From Viridibacillus arvi (GTDB lineage: Bacteria; Bacillota; Bacilli; Bacillales_A; Planococcaceae), in assembly GCF_001274945.1 (NCBI RefSeq), contig NZ_LILB01000005.1, positions 1,502,686 to 1,566,685 of the forward strand: a stretch of DNA of 64,000 nt, in the 5' to 3' direction. How positions within the stretch are numbered: the first letter of the stretch is position 1; each line of letters opens with the position of its first letter. This document shows, in pieces, positions 40,578 through 50,664 of the stretch. The position numbers and the translations under genes are program-made. The notes under the pieces are model-generated. The model did not search any database, had not been told where the DNA came from, and was given only the letters and a program-made list of their open reading frames with translations.

Positions 40578-42198
40578 TCTTTTCTCCAAAAACAAGACGC
40601 CATCCGACAATAACCGCAATTATTAATATCAGCATATATATCAACTTAGCATATGGAATCATAGCGATTAGATAATGGACTAAAGCAAATGCACCAATGA
40701 CAACCATTGCTACTAAAACCTTTAACGTATTATTATCTTGCGTTAGTTCATGAGAATTTGAAAAAGGATATACTTCTCCATTCAAAAGTACATATGAAAG
40801 CAATGTCATCATAATTGCAACTAATAAAATAATAAGTAAATCCGGAATTATTGCCCATGAGAACATGGCAATGAACACAATACTTAGCAGAGCAAAAGTC
40901 GGGAGGAACAACTTCACAATTGCTGCTTTGAGTGTACTACTATAAAACATTTTAGAATTGCTAATCGGTGTTGCTCTAAAAATCCAGTTACCTTTATATG
41001 CCCCTGAAAACTTCAATAAATGAACAACCGTCGGAATCATGAGCGCACTAAAATACAAAGGATACACATTTTCATTTGCCATAGCTTCTTTTAAAGAATC
41101 GATTCGTACTTCATTAAAAAACATGACAAATGGAATAACAATTGCAAAACCTATTTGTGGATACGCCTTCAATTTAAATTCTCGTTCCTGCCGAATCATT
41201 AGTGAAGCAAATCGATAAAATGTACGCTCCTGAGCATTACGACACAAGATTTTCGAAGTCCAATCTTCAAAGAAATGTGACTTACCTTTAGTACGTACCG
41301 TATCACTCATCAGTTTTGATAAGCTTCTCTCAAATGTTGGCATCAACTTAATATATATCCTTAGCATCAGCAAGGGAATAACAATACCACATGCCATTAA
41401 TATAAGCATATTTATCGAATAATCTTGGTTTAACAATACTTCAAAGAAGGCACTATACCAAAGAGGAGGTAAAAAAACGTGCCACCACGTAAACGTATAC
41501 TGTAAATTCATTTGAGTTAACTCAAATGAATGTGCCATTACTTGATAGCTAACCATAACTGCAACTGCTAAAAATATTTGCACATAATTGATAATATCCT
41601 TCAATTTTTCACCACTAAAGAAACGTAGAATAAATAAATATGTTAAGGCCGTAATGACAACTACAAAACAACTAACAAAAACAATACTAACGATGAAAAT
41701 GAGCCCGTAAAAAATGCCAAATCGATATATCCCAACAGCAAGTGGAATAATGACAAATGAACCTTCCAGCAATGCTAAATAAATTACAATGTGCATTAAT
41801 TTAGCTGCATTCAGTGTACGATTACTGACAGGTTTTGGCTGTAATATATTTTTGTCACGCACATCTAACAATACTGCTGAGAAATCAGACACCATCGTCG
41901 TAATTGTAATGAACATTAACACAGTAAATAAAATGCTCGACGCGAACATATATTGATTTCTCAAAAACAGAAAAGGGGTTAACAATAAGAGTCCGTAAAA
42001 AAGATATAGCCAGAGGGATTTAATAAATTGATTGCCTTCTTTTTTCTGCTTTTGTCCATTGAAAATAGCCGGTATTCGACGACTATCCATGGTTAGTTTC
42101 AATTGAATAAGTTTCCTCATAATTGGATAATCGATATCAAATTTCTCAAAAATCCATCGGAACGCGTCGAGTACTCTTAACGACTTAAAATCATTCAT
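40558..42198 (-). CDS. ABC exporter permease
   Basis: 546 aa with about 10-12 hydrophobic segments and no ATPase domain. The ATPase gene overlaps its start by 8 nt. It resembles bacilli permeases of the YthQ type (recall, not checked). Substrate unknown. Confidence 0.8.
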   Translation of the reverse strand: MNDFKSLRVLDAFRWIFEKFDIDYPIMRKLIQLKLTMDSRRIPAIFNGQKQKKEGNQFIKSLWLYLFYGLLLLTPFLFLRNQYMFASSILFTVLMFITITTMVSDFSAVLLDVRDKNILQPKPVSNRTLNAAKLMHIVIYLALLEGSFVIIPLAVGIYRFGIFYGLIFIVSIVFVSCFVVVITALTYLFILRFFSGEKLKDIINYVQIFLAVAVMVSYQVMAHSFELTQMNLQYTFTWWHVFLPPLWYSAFFEVLLNQDYSINMLILMACGIVIPLLMLRIYIKLMPTFERSLSKLMSDTVRTKGKSHFFEDWTSKILCRNAQERTFYRFASLMIRQEREFKLKAYPQIGFAIVIPFVMFFNEVRIDSLKEAMANENVYPLYFSALMIPTVVHLLKFSGAYKGNWIFRATPISNSKMFYSSTLKAAIVKLFLPTFALLSIVFIAMFSWAIIPDLLIILLVAIMMTLLSYVLLNGEVYPFSNSHELTQDNNTLKVLVAMVVIGAFALVHYLIAMIPYAKLIYMLILIIAVIVGWRLVFGEKKNHGHS

Positions 42199-42985
42199 GT
42201 ACTCGACCTTCTTTCACAATCTCAACAAAACGCTCGGCGATCTCCACCTGTTGATTAAATCCTGTCATCTGATTGAATATTTCCTCTAGTGTCCCCTCCT
42301 TACCTTGCTGTTGTAACTCTTCGAAACTACCATCTGCTACTACTAAACCATTAACTAAAAGCACAATTCTATCACTAATCTTCTCAACAACTTCCATGAT
42401 ATGAGAAGAATAAAAAACAGTCTTTCCCTCTTCAGCAAGCTTTGCTAAAATCTCTTTCACAACGAGTACACTATTTGCGTCTAATCCACTTAAAGGTTCA
42501 TCAAAAAACAATAGATCTGGATTATGTAATACGCTAGAAATGATTAGTACCTTCTGACGCATCCCCTTTGAAAAAGAGGTTAAGCGTTGATGAAAAGCAT
42601 GCTCTAACCCAAACTGAAACATTAATTGATACGCTTTTTTCTCAGCTTCTTCGCGCTCTAAACCATACATTTCTCCGGTAAAGGTTAAATACTCTGCGGC
42701 TGTTAAATGATCATATAGCTCTGCTGTTTCAGGCACATAGCCAATCCTTTTTTTATATGTATAATCCCCATCAGCAATATCCTTACCGAAAATTTCAATT
42801 TTCCCTGAATAGCCCTCAATTAACCCTAGCATCAATTTTACCGTTGTACTTTTACCTGCTCCATTCGGCCCTATATAACCAATAATTTGCCCCTTACCTA
42901 CTTCTAGATTAATACCATTTAAGACTTGTTTATTACCAAACGACATCTCAATATTTTGTAATCGTAAAATGGGTTCACCTATCAA
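42191..42985 (-). CDS. ABC transporter ATPase
   Basis: 264 aa from TTG 42985 (AAGGAG at 8 nt; the GTG at 42994 overlaps the SD). Walker A GPNGAGKST, Q-loop YVPETAELYDHLT, signature FSKGMRQKVLI (LSGGQ changed to FSKGM, as is common in this subfamily), Walker B LLFFDEPLSGLD, H-loop YSSHIM. Paired with the following permease. Confidence 0.9.
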   Translation of the reverse strand: MIGEPILRLQNIEMSFGNKQVLNGINLEVGKGQIIGYIGPNGAGKSTTVKLMLGLIEGYSGKIEIFGKDIADGDYTYKKRIGYVPETAELYDHLTAAEYLTFTGEMYGLEREEAEKKAYQLMFQFGLEHAFHQRLTSFSKGMRQKVLIISSVLHNPDLLFFDEPLSGLDANSVLVVKEILAKLAEEGKTVFYSSHIMEVVEKISDRIVLLVNGLVVADGSFEELQQQGKEGTLEEIFNQMTGFNQQVEIAERFVEIVKEGRVHE

Positions 42986-43030
42986 CAAAAACACTCCTTT
43001 ATAAGAATTTTCTTTTTTCTTTAATTATAA

Positions 43031-43067
43031 TAAAACCTTAGAATCGTATAAATGACTCTAAGGTTTT
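43031..43067 (-). terminator. Terminator after mprF
   Basis: AAAACCTTAGA/TCTAAGGTTTT stem between the mprF stop and the ABC ATPase gene; T-runs on both sides. Confidence 0.75.
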
Positions 43068-43076
43068 ATGGTTATT

Positions 43077-45656
43077 TTATCGTTTACGAGAGTTTTTAAT
43101 TTCAGATACTTGCTCTCTCATAGTAGCGTATTTATTGTCACCTATTAATATCATAATTTGTAACATTGTAAAAGGTAAATAAGCTCGTTTTCTATAAGCC
43201 AAATACTTAGGCTTCCATGTATTTGCGAATTTCTCTTTAAAGTGTTGTACATCTTGGAAATTATAATATTCTTGCCCATTAAATATAATTTCTGCAGCAA
43301 TTTTCTCTGTTAATGTAGCATACTTGGAAACACCAATATGTGAAAGTGGTGTCATACCAACATTTAAAAGTTTGAAATTCTCACTCTTAGCCCAGATGAA
43401 GATATTAAGGAATAAATAATCTATTATACCTGTTGGAAGATCCGTTTTTTTCGAACGCATTAAGTCAATCGAGATAGTCTGCTCTTCATCATATAATGGA
43501 ATGATATTTGAGAATGCCACAACTTGATTTTCACCATTTTTCACAACAGCGAGTGGAGCAAATTGCAAATAATCTTCATTGAAATAGCCAAGTGAGAATC
43601 CTTTTTCTTTTCGATTATCTAGCCATTCATCTGATAAGGTGCGCAATTCTTTCATCAGATCCTTTTGAAATGGCGGTTGTATAATTTCAAAAGAATAACC
43701 TTCCTGCTCTAAACTATTTGTTAACTTACTAACGGACTTTGCATCATCGTTTGAATATACAAGTTTCTCTATATCTATATAGCCCTCTTCTCCTAATTTA
43801 AAGAAATTGTAGCCATAACCATGTAGATAAGGTACAAACTGATCGCTTACTTCATAAAAGACTGGCGTATAACCGTAATAATCAGCATGCGCAACAAACT
43901 CCTCAATTGCTTCCGCAAAATCTGCCTTTTCTCCAACCAAGTCTCCAAGAACAACTAGCTTATCGGCACTTTCCTGATAAGGGAATAAAACAGTTTTTTT
44001 CTTATTCCAAAAAATATATTTATCATGCAAAAAAATGAGGTGTGATAGCTCTTTACCACCATATTTATTGAGATGTAAAAATATCTCTTTCTCATGCTGG
44101 AATGAAGATATTTTCTTAAATTGTGTCACTTTCCTTACCCAAACTTCTATTAATACAACAATGGTTACAACAATTAACGCGATAAAAGCGCTCCGAAATA
44201 GATCGCTCGAATCCGTAATAAAGTATGGTCTCATGCTTTCTGGAATTGGATATCTTGCAGATGGCTTCGCCCAAATACCAATACCAACATACAATGCTGT
44301 AATAATCAAAATAATAGATACATTTATAATTGAACGACCCCACGTAACAATATAACTTTCACGATAGAAACGGTCTCTAGATACAAATAATAGCCCAGCT
44401 ACAAAAATCATAAATAGTGCCTGTTCATATTGAATACCTTTTAAAATAAATAATGCTGCAGCAAACAATAATACAAATAATGTTATTTTGTATGAACGTC
44501 GATCCTTGTATGAAATACCATTCGATAACGCTAGCAATATAAATCCTGTCGCTACAGCTACCTGATGAGAAACATTGACTATTGGCAAAGATAATACATC
44601 TTTTGCATACTTAATTCTTTCAATGGCTCCAGGAGCAGCGGAAGATAGCAACAGTAAGAGCCCTGATAAAAACACAAGAACCGTAGCGGTGATATGACTA
44701 GCGCGTTCTAAAATAATATTCGGAACACTATTAAAACCTGCATTTAATTTACCCCATAGCTCTCGAAGGAACAAAGCAAGCCCCGCAAAAAAAGGAATAA
44801 TATAATAACCAACGCGGTAAAATAACAGCATTAATAATACAGACTCTTCAGGAACATTTAAGCTTTGAGTTCCCCAGATGAACACTAAATCAAAAGATCC
44901 GAGACCACCAGGAATCATACTTACAATACCAGCACATGAAGCAACAATGAAAATTGGCAGCAAATTTTCAAATCCAATTGGTACTTCTAGCATATAACTG
45001 ATTAAGTATATAAATGCAAATGCACCTAACCATTCTAAGACTGACACACCTAGTAATCCCACATCACCTAATACATGGCGGAGTGTTGTTGTTTTTTTAG
45101 CTAATTGTACAATAGCTTTGATAATTAAAAATGGCACATATAAACCAATAATTGATACAGCGATAACTAAAATTTTCCGTTCATTAAATAATGGGAAATC
45201 CCAATAGAAGATTGGTAACACCCATGCAAATAATGAAAGCCCAGCTAAATAAAATAAAGTTACTGAAGCAATTGTTTTGAAAAATGCACCACTATCTACT
45301 TCTTTTTTCTTAAAATAATGTGTTCGTAACAACACACCAATTAAGCCGCCAAAACCAATTAAATTAGAGAAAGAGTTAATAATTAATGATTCTTTCATCA
45401 ACCGTCTTAAAGGTCTTTTAAGCTTTAATTTTTTCACAATAAAATAGTCATAAAAAAACATTGGAAATACAAGTACTAAAGGGACAGCTGCCATTAATAC
45501 TAAAGTACGAACATCTAAATTCTCTAGCTCTCGAACAATTTCTTGCCCATTAACATTCCCAAGTATCTTACCTATTTCATGGATAGCAAAAATCATTAAT
45601 AATACCGGAACAATGATTTTCAGCCATTGAAAAATTGTCGATCTGTTTAGTTTCAT
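43077..45656 (-). CDS. mprF: Lysylphosphatidylglycerol synthase/flippase MprF
   Basis: 859 aa from ATG 45656 (GGGTGG upstream). N-terminal ~510 residues are the flippase with about 14 TM segments; the rest is the cytosolic GNAT-like synthase domain (LGDLVGEKADFAEAIEEF, WLDNRKEKGFSLGYF, FSNIIPLYDEEQTISIDLMR). It adds lysine to phosphatidylglycerol and moves it outward, lowering binding of cationic peptides. Full length. Confidence 0.95.
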   Translation of the reverse strand: MKLNRSTIFQWLKIIVPVLLMIFAIHEIGKILGNVNGQEIVRELENLDVRTLVLMAAVPLVLVFPMFFYDYFIVKKLKLKRPLRRLMKESLIINSFSNLIGFGGLIGVLLRTHYFKKKEVDSGAFFKTIASVTLFYLAGLSLFAWVLPIFYWDFPLFNERKILVIAVSIIGLYVPFLIIKAIVQLAKKTTTLRHVLGDVGLLGVSVLEWLGAFAFIYLISYMLEVPIGFENLLPIFIVASCAGIVSMIPGGLGSFDLVFIWGTQSLNVPEESVLLMLLFYRVGYYIIPFFAGLALFLRELWGKLNAGFNSVPNIILERASHITATVLVFLSGLLLLLSSAAPGAIERIKYAKDVLSLPIVNVSHQVAVATGFILLALSNGISYKDRRSYKITLFVLLFAAALFILKGIQYEQALFMIFVAGLLFVSRDRFYRESYIVTWGRSIINVSIILIITALYVGIGIWAKPSARYPIPESMRPYFITDSSDLFRSAFIALIVVTIVVLIEVWVRKVTQFKKISSFQHEKEIFLHLNKYGGKELSHLIFLHDKYIFWNKKKTVLFPYQESADKLVVLGDLVGEKADFAEAIEEFVAHADYYGYTPVFYEVSDQFVPYLHGYGYNFFKLGEEGYIDIEKLVYSNDDAKSVSKLTNSLEQEGYSFEIIQPPFQKDLMKELRTLSDEWLDNRKEKGFSLGYFNEDYLQFAPLAVVKNGENQVVAFSNIIPLYDEEQTISIDLMRSKKTDLPTGIIDYLFLNIFIWAKSENFKLLNVGMTPLSHIGVSKYATLTEKIAAEIIFNGQEYYNFQDVQHFKEKFANTWKPKYLAYRKRAYLPFTMLQIMILIGDNKYATMREQVSEIKNSRKR

Positions 45657-45760
45657 TCGCAACCACCCATTTACGTCAACTTCTTATACTACTACTATAC
45701 AGTTGTGACGCGAAAAATGCTGAATTCGTTGCTTAAATTCTTAATTTTTTCACAAATCGA

Positions 45761-46315
45761 CTATTTTTTAATAACTCCGCACGCTATTCGCTTACCAGAA
45801 TTCCCTGATGGATCTGTTTTATAATCGTCTGAAGATTCATGTATAACAAAAGCACTACCATCTCCATCTAGAATAGAACGACTATCTCCTTGTTTTAAAG
45901 TAAATGCTTTAGTTGAAAATTCCAAATCAACTGTACCATCTTTATCTATTTGTAAATTTGGCAAATCACCTAAATGGTATCCCTTCGGATTTAAATATCC
46001 ATGTTGCTTTTCTGTTGGATTAAAGTGCATACCGGCCGACTCGAATGTAGGTGCTTCACATTTTCCGACTGCATGAATATGAATCGCCCTTTCGCCAGGT
46101 TCTAACCCTTGTAAAGCAAGTCCGATGTTAACACCTTCTTCTGTTTCAGTTAAAACTGCTTCACCAATAGATTTACCTTCACTATTAATAAACATTGCAT
46201 GTGCAGATTCAGCTGGAATTGCTGTTACTTCCTTATAAGCTTCTTTATTAGACGAACAAGCACCAAGCAATAATGTCATACTTAGTAACATCCATTGTGA
46301 TTTTTTTACTCTCAT
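45761..46315 (-). CDS. sodC: Cu-Zn superoxide dismutase-like lipoprotein
   Basis: 184 aa. Lipobox LLGAC with Cys20, then a SodC domain: [14 protein letters not shown] (HxH copper ligands), [23 protein letters not shown]. Bacillus SodC-like proteins (YojM) sometimes lack copper ligands and dismutase activity; here the HxH and later His are visible. Extracellular face of the membrane. Confidence 0.9.
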   Translation of the reverse strand: MRVKKSQWMLLSMTLLLGACSSNKEAYKEVTAIPAESAHAMFINSEGKSIGEAVLTETEEGVNIGLALQGLEPGERAIHIHAVGKCEAPTFESAGMHFNPTEKQHGYLNPKGYHLGDLPNLQIDKDGTVDLEFSTKAFTLKQGDSRSILDGDGSAFVIHESSDDYKTDPSGNSGKRIACGVIKK

Positions 46316-46464
46316 TGAGCACCACTCCTTTTATAAAAGGATGGCTAAAATGTTGAAAATTATGTATGAGAAATGCTAAATCACTCTCTTTTAAAAAAGC
46401 GATAAAAAAAAATCCCCTCACAACGAAATATTTTCGACATGAGAGGAACATTTTATATTGCATA

Positions 46465-47235
46465 TTAGTTTAATACTTTGATTGTGACATTACGTACGCC
46501 CCATTGATAAACTTTGTTATTATCTGGGATAAATACATCAATACGGTTCCCTTTAATAGCTCCACCCGTATCAGAAGCGATTGCCTCCCCATAACCTTCT
46601 ACCCATACTCTTGAGCCTAATGGGATAACAGAAGGGTCGACTGCAATAACTTTTGCTCCTGGATTTGCACGTAAATCATAACCAGTAGCTGTGATACCTG
46701 AACACCCTGTACAATAGGCTGTATATGCTGTAGCACGTACAGTCATCGTTTTGCCGCCTTGTTGAGGTGCTGATGTTGTTGTTTGTGTAGATGTTGATTG
46801 GGCTTGTTTTGCTTGTGGTGCTTGTGTTTGTTGAACTTTTGTAATATTTGAAGTTGCCTTAGCCGATAATGCGAGTGTATCTCCTGCAAAGATTAAATCG
46901 CTTGATAAATTATTCCAATCCATCAAATCTGCTATAGTAACCTCCTTTTCATCGGCGATTTTTGTAAGTGTATCACCTTTTTTAATAGTATATGTGTCAT
47001 CTGATTTTTTATCAGATTTAGATTCTAATTCTAGTTGTTGTTCTGGGAAGATTAAAGAAGTATCTAGCAGATTAGATGCTTGCAAGTCTTCGACTGAAAT
47101 GTCATTGGCCTGTGCAATAGCCCAAAGTGTATCACCTTTTTCAACAGTATAACTAACAGATGCAGCTTGCGCTGTCATTGTTGCAGATCCTAATATCAAA
47201 AAACCTGCCGCTAGTGCAATCAATTGTTTTCTCAT
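46465..47235 (-). CDS. Secreted LysM-3D domain cell-wall protein (YocH-like)
   Basis: 256 aa from ATG 47235 (SD AAAGGAGGT; the frame opens to 47286 without one). Signal peptide MRKQLIALAAGFLILGSA, two LysM domains (YTVEKGDTLWAIAQ and YTIKKGDTLTKIAD), a Gln/Thr-rich linker, and a C-terminal 3D domain with VRATAYTAYC and ASDTGGAIKGNRIDVF. Likely a peptidoglycan-binding lytic enzyme. The C-terminal DTGG...D-x-F aspartates name the 3D fold. Confidence 0.92.
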   Translation of the reverse strand: MRKQLIALAAGFLILGSATMTAQAASVSYTVEKGDTLWAIAQANDISVEDLQASNLLDTSLIFPEQQLELESKSDKKSDDTYTIKKGDTLTKIADEKEVTIADLMDWNNLSSDLIFAGDTLALSAKATSNITKVQQTQAPQAKQAQSTSTQTTTSAPQQGGKTMTVRATAYTAYCTGCSGITATGYDLRANPGAKVIAVDPSVIPLGSRVWVEGYGEAIASDTGGAIKGNRIDVFIPDNNKVYQWGVRNVTIKVLN

Positions 47236-47708
47236 CGTTAAAAACGACCTCCTTTTCACTAACACGGATAACTCTAACATCCCCACATGTCATGAATATT
47301 TCTAAATGATGTAGGGGGGGTATCAATCCTGTTACAATAGTTATCAATATTCTGTCATTTTATACATTTTTCTGTAAAAAAATTTTTTCAAAGTGTTCTA
47401 AATCGTTGTCATAACTATTAAAACGGACATTGGAATATACCTCCAATTACTTATTTCTGAAGCACTTTATACACAAAAAAACACTAAGAAATTGTCTAAT
47501 TTTTTTTGTTTTCTTGAAAAAAAGATGTTATTTCGCTAAATTTGAGGGTTAAAATAGAGGTTTTATCGGTCAAATATTACAAAAGTTTATACCTATTTTT
47601 AGGTAAAATATACAGTAAAAGAATGTTTTTCATTTTATTTTCCAGTAAAATATTCAATCAATATTTACTTATAAAACAAAAATTCATTATAAAACAGATA
47701 TTTTCTTA
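47236..47708. other. Long leader of the LysM-3D gene
   Basis: Several hundred bases without a gene. A hairpin CCCCACATGTCAT/ATGATGTAGGGG lies at 47281-47317, about 50 nt upstream of the start. Similar cell-wall genes in bacilli often have riboswitch leaders (ydaO type), but I could not match that consensus. Confidence 0.4.
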
Positions 47709-47748
47709 ACAAAAAAACACCTTCCTTTATCATTTAGGAAGGTGTTGA
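47709..47748 (-). terminator. Terminator of the XRE regulator gene
   Basis: AACACCTTCCT/AGGAAGGTGTT with TTTTTTTGTT on the minus-strand exit. Confidence 0.85.
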
Positions 47749-47791
47749 GTATATTTAATCTGACCATGAATAATTACAAACATTTTATTAT

Positions 47792-48163
47792 TTAAGAAAT
47801 AACTTCTTTTTGCATCGCCTTTAATTCGGCCAAAGTATAAAGTTCTAATAAGTCCTGTTTGTTAAGTTCAGGCAATAGTAAATGAATATCTCTTAGTAAT
47901 ACTTTACGTTTTTTAAATTTGTCTTTATCTTCTTTTTGCTCAGCTGATTCGTCCATTACATTCAATAGTAATTCATCTGCCGAAACTTGTAGCACTCCAC
48001 TTAACTTTACAATCCAGCTTGCTGATGGGACACTCTCTCCCATCTCCCAACTTTTAATACGGCTTGCGGACGTGCCAATTTTTCTTCCTAATGACAACAT
48101 TGAATAATCATTTAACTCTCGTAACTCCTTCAACTTCATTCCAAAAGCTTGCGCGTCAAACAT
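47792..48163 (-). CDS. XRE-family HTH regulator
   Basis: 123 aa from ATG 48163 (AAGGAG at 8 nt). HTH in the first 65 residues: KLKELRELNDYSMLSLGRKI, SASRIKSWEMG, LSGVLQVSADELL. The C-terminal ~50 residues are charged and helical (LPELNKQDLLELYTLAELKAM). Targets unknown. Confidence 0.88.
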   Translation of the reverse strand: MFDAQAFGMKLKELRELNDYSMLSLGRKIGTSASRIKSWEMGESVPSASWIVKLSGVLQVSADELLLNVMDESAEQKEDKDKFKKRKVLLRDIHLLLPELNKQDLLELYTLAELKAMQKEVIS

Positions 48164-48301
48164 TTTTCTCACTCCTTTTAATGTATTTTCATTTGTGGGT
48201 CTTTAAGTTACTTCTATTATTAAGCTTTCATATTTACACTATTTAAATTTAGCGCTGAAAACTAACTTTGATAACTAATATTTTTTAACTATATAAAATT
48301 G

Positions 48302-48787
48302 TTATTTAACAAAACTAGCTGGCATAAAAGCCGCTACTACTTCTCCATTAACTACATGCTCATCCCCAGCATATAATTTCACGTGAACTTTGAATTTCTT
48401 TGGGTGAATTTCTTCTACTTTGCCAACAGCTTTTAGCTGTACCCCTTGTGGCGTAGGTTTCAAGTAATCCACATGTAATGACGCGGTAACGAATCTTGGC
48501 GGCTCCACACTATCACCTGGCTCATGACCATTTTTTCTATGGAGTGCCAATGCTGCTGATCCCGTACCATGACAATCAACAAGTGAAGCTATAAAGCCAC
48601 CATATACGAATCCTGGTATAGCAGTGAATTTATCTCCTGATTCATAATAAGTAACGGTTTCTTCACCTTCCCAAACCGTGCGAATATGATGACCTTCAGT
48701 ATTCAGTCTTCCACAACCGTAGCACCAAGCAAACTCATCCGGATATTCATCCTGAATAGCTATTTTTTCTACCTTATTCATGCACAT
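48302..48787 (-). CDS. PaaI-family hotdog thioesterase
   Basis: 161 aa. Hotdog-fold signature GFVYGGFIASLVDCHGTGSA and SLHVDYLKPTP. N-terminal CYGCG (CxxC) is seen in some bacilli members. Hydrolyses acyl-CoA thioesters; substrate unknown. Confidence 0.87.
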   Translation of the reverse strand: MCMNKVEKIAIQDEYPDEFAWCYGCGRLNTEGHHIRTVWEGEETVTYYESGDKFTAIPGFVYGGFIASLVDCHGTGSAALALHRKNGHEPGDSVEPPRFVTASLHVDYLKPTPQGVQLKAVGKVEEIHPKKFKVHVKLYAGDEHVVNGEVVAAFMPASFVK

Positions 48788-48945
48788 TCATCCCCCTTAT
48801 TGCAAAATAATCCAACTACTATACAATTCGACACCCTCCTTCTTAAACCTTTTCTTTTTAACAACTTTTCTGCTTTAAAGAGAAAATTTTTATGTTTATT
48901 AGAATAACAATTAGATTACTTAGTGAATCCGCTTAGATCTAAACG

Positions 48946-48984
48946 CAAAAAAAGCCATTTCAGCTACTCGATGAAATGGCTTTT
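48946..48984. terminator. Orphan terminator hairpin
   Basis: AAAAAGCCATTTCA/TGAAATGGCTTTTTT. No gene ends beside it; the rest of 48788-49126 is AT-rich with no supported frame. Confidence 0.65.
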
Positions 48985-49126
48985 TTAACCTAATATACTG
49001 TTACAAATATAATACAAATAATAATTATGTTAGCAATCAATTTATAAAACTAAAATAAATAACATTGTCATATCTCATAATTTCCTTCTATTATAATAAT
49101 ACGTTTAAACGTAAATTCTAAAAAAT

Positions 49127-49168
49127 AAAAAGCTATCTACTCATCAAATTTGATGAATAGATAGCTTT
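49127..49168 (-). terminator. Terminator of the DUF2269-like gene
   Basis: AAAGCTATCTA(C)TCATCAAA/TTTGATGAATAGATAGCTTT, T-runs on both exits. Confidence 0.85.
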
Positions 49169-49178
49169 CGTATTTTTA

Positions 49179-49616
49179 TTACCATAATGTCGGCTTTGCA
49201 ACCATAAACCATAGCATAATTGACAGCAACACAATATAAATCCAAACAGATTTCACTAACTTATTGATAAACTGCTGCTGATCGAATTCAGGTGTATTAA
49301 ATGTACGAATCGTTGGTTTAAAAGCACTTGCCAAAAAGACAATTGAGCTAATCATTACAGCAAAAGTCATGACAATCCATGACGTCATTAAGTTCCAACC
49401 ACCGAGCCACATAGCAAGCAATCCAGTAGTGACGAGAACATGGCCCGCATGCTTCACAATACGAATGGCAGTCGAAAATGTCCCCACATACGCCTCTAAT
49501 GCATGGTGATTTTCCGTTGTACGCATTTTCTTTAGCATCGGTAGCAATACAAAGAATGGTCCAATCGACAAAATGGCACTTATTACATGTATAAAAACGA
49601 TTATCGAATATATCAT
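49179..49616 (-). CDS. DUF2269-like integral membrane protein
   Basis: 145 aa with four TM segments and the N-terminal pattern FIHVISAILSIGPFFVL, with His residues placed as in small haem- or copper-associated membrane proteins (DUF2269/CopD-like). Function unknown. The 49617-49937 stretch beyond it holds no gene. Confidence 0.72.
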   Translation of the reverse strand: MIYSIIVFIHVISAILSIGPFFVLLPMLKKMRTTENHHALEAYVGTFSTAIRIVKHAGHVLVTTGLLAMWLGGWNLMTSWIVMTFAVMISSIVFLASAFKPTIRTFNTPEFDQQQFINKLVKSVWIYIVLLSIMLWFMVAKPTLW

Positions 49617-49937
49617 TTGATCGAACCCTTTAAGTGGTATTTATTTTTTTGATATTCCTTCTATATTCACGATAATTGAAAAGGTAATAGAGTGCAATGT
49701 CTGAATTATGAACAAAAAACTATGTTGTTTTATTCCACAGTCATAAGCAAAAAAGTAGCATTTTCATGGTTTAATCATATACACTTAAATTAGTGTTAAC
49801 CTAATGTAAATTACTTATTAAAAAATCGTAAATTGGACAGGTTTTTTAAATTTCTGTAGTACAATGCAGATATAGGTGAAACCATCACATAAAAGGTTGC
49901 ACTTTAGAATATACTTAAGATAGAGGAGAGGATTTTT

Positions 49938-50567
49938 ATAGGTATTCACAAATTTTTTACAAGCTTAAACGACTTAGAGCGAATTATTCGCTGTCCCGGA
50001 CGCTTCAAATTCGAAGAGCATAATGTAGCAGCTCACTCTTGGAAAGTATCACAATACGCCATGTTCTTCGGCACCTTAGAGGAAATGAATGGCACAACGA
50101 TTGACTGGAAATCATTATATGAAAAAACGATTAACCATGATTTCGCAGAAGTTTTCATTGGTGATATCAAGACACCAGTTAAACATGCATCGCCCGAGTT
50201 AAAACAAATGCTGGCACATGTCGAAGAGAAAATGATGGAAAAATTCATCGTCTCAGAAATTCCAGAAGAATTCCAAGGCATCTTCTTTGACCGTATGAAA
50301 GAAGGTAAAGATGCCACTACAGAAGGCCGTTTACTCGAATTCGCAGACAAACTCGACCAATTCTACGAAGCATTTGCAGAGCTAAAACGAGGGAATACTG
50401 ATTTAGAATTTGTATATATGTATCAAACTGCTTTAGAAAAGTTGTTACGTATCCCACTGCCAACGAGTGTCGCATACTTCAAAGAAGTTATGTTAGCAGA
50501 CGTTATCGCAGAAGAAACGCAAATCGATATTTACTCATTAACCCATGAAATTATCAATAAAGCCTAA
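49938..50567 (+). CDS. HD-domain phosphohydrolase (YfbR-like), AUA start
   Basis: 210 aa if it begins at ATA 49938. The first ATG in frame (50061) would remove the conserved start GIHKFFTSLNDLERIIRCPG and the metal ligand in EEHNVAAHSWKVSQYA. SD AGGAG lies 9 nt upstream of ATA, and no ATG, GTG, TTG or CTG occurs in frame between it and the upstream stop at 49905. HD residues in TINHDFAEVFIGD. YfbR-like enzymes are 5'-deoxynucleotidases. A G-to-A change in an original ATG is the likely origin. Confidence 0.78.
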   Translation: MGIHKFFTSLNDLERIIRCPGRFKFEEHNVAAHSWKVSQYAMFFGTLEEMNGTTIDWKSLYEKTINHDFAEVFIGDIKTPVKHASPELKQMLAHVEEKMMEKFIVSEIPEEFQGIFFDRMKEGKDATTEGRLLEFADKLDQFYEAFAELKRGNTDLEFVYMYQTALEKLLRIPLPTSVAYFKEVMLADVIAEETQIDIYSLTHEIINKA

Positions 50568-50617
50568 GCCTTGGAAATAAAAAGGCGAAGAGCTTTTTTA
50601 TTTTACCTAATTTCATA

Positions 50618-50660
50618 AAAAAACTGCAAATCCCAAGACGCCTTAGGAATTCACAGTTTG
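50618..50660 (-). terminator. Terminator at the end of the sulfur operon
   Basis: AAACTG...ATCC and GGAAT...CAGTTT arms with A-run/T-run, 5 nt past the flavin reductase stop; convergent with the HD gene. Confidence 0.7.
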
Positions 50661-50664
50661 CCCT

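Noticed and set aside
47236-47708. ydaO-type (c-di-AMP) riboswitch
   Set aside because: Expected conserved blocks were not found by eye; only a simple hairpin is supported.
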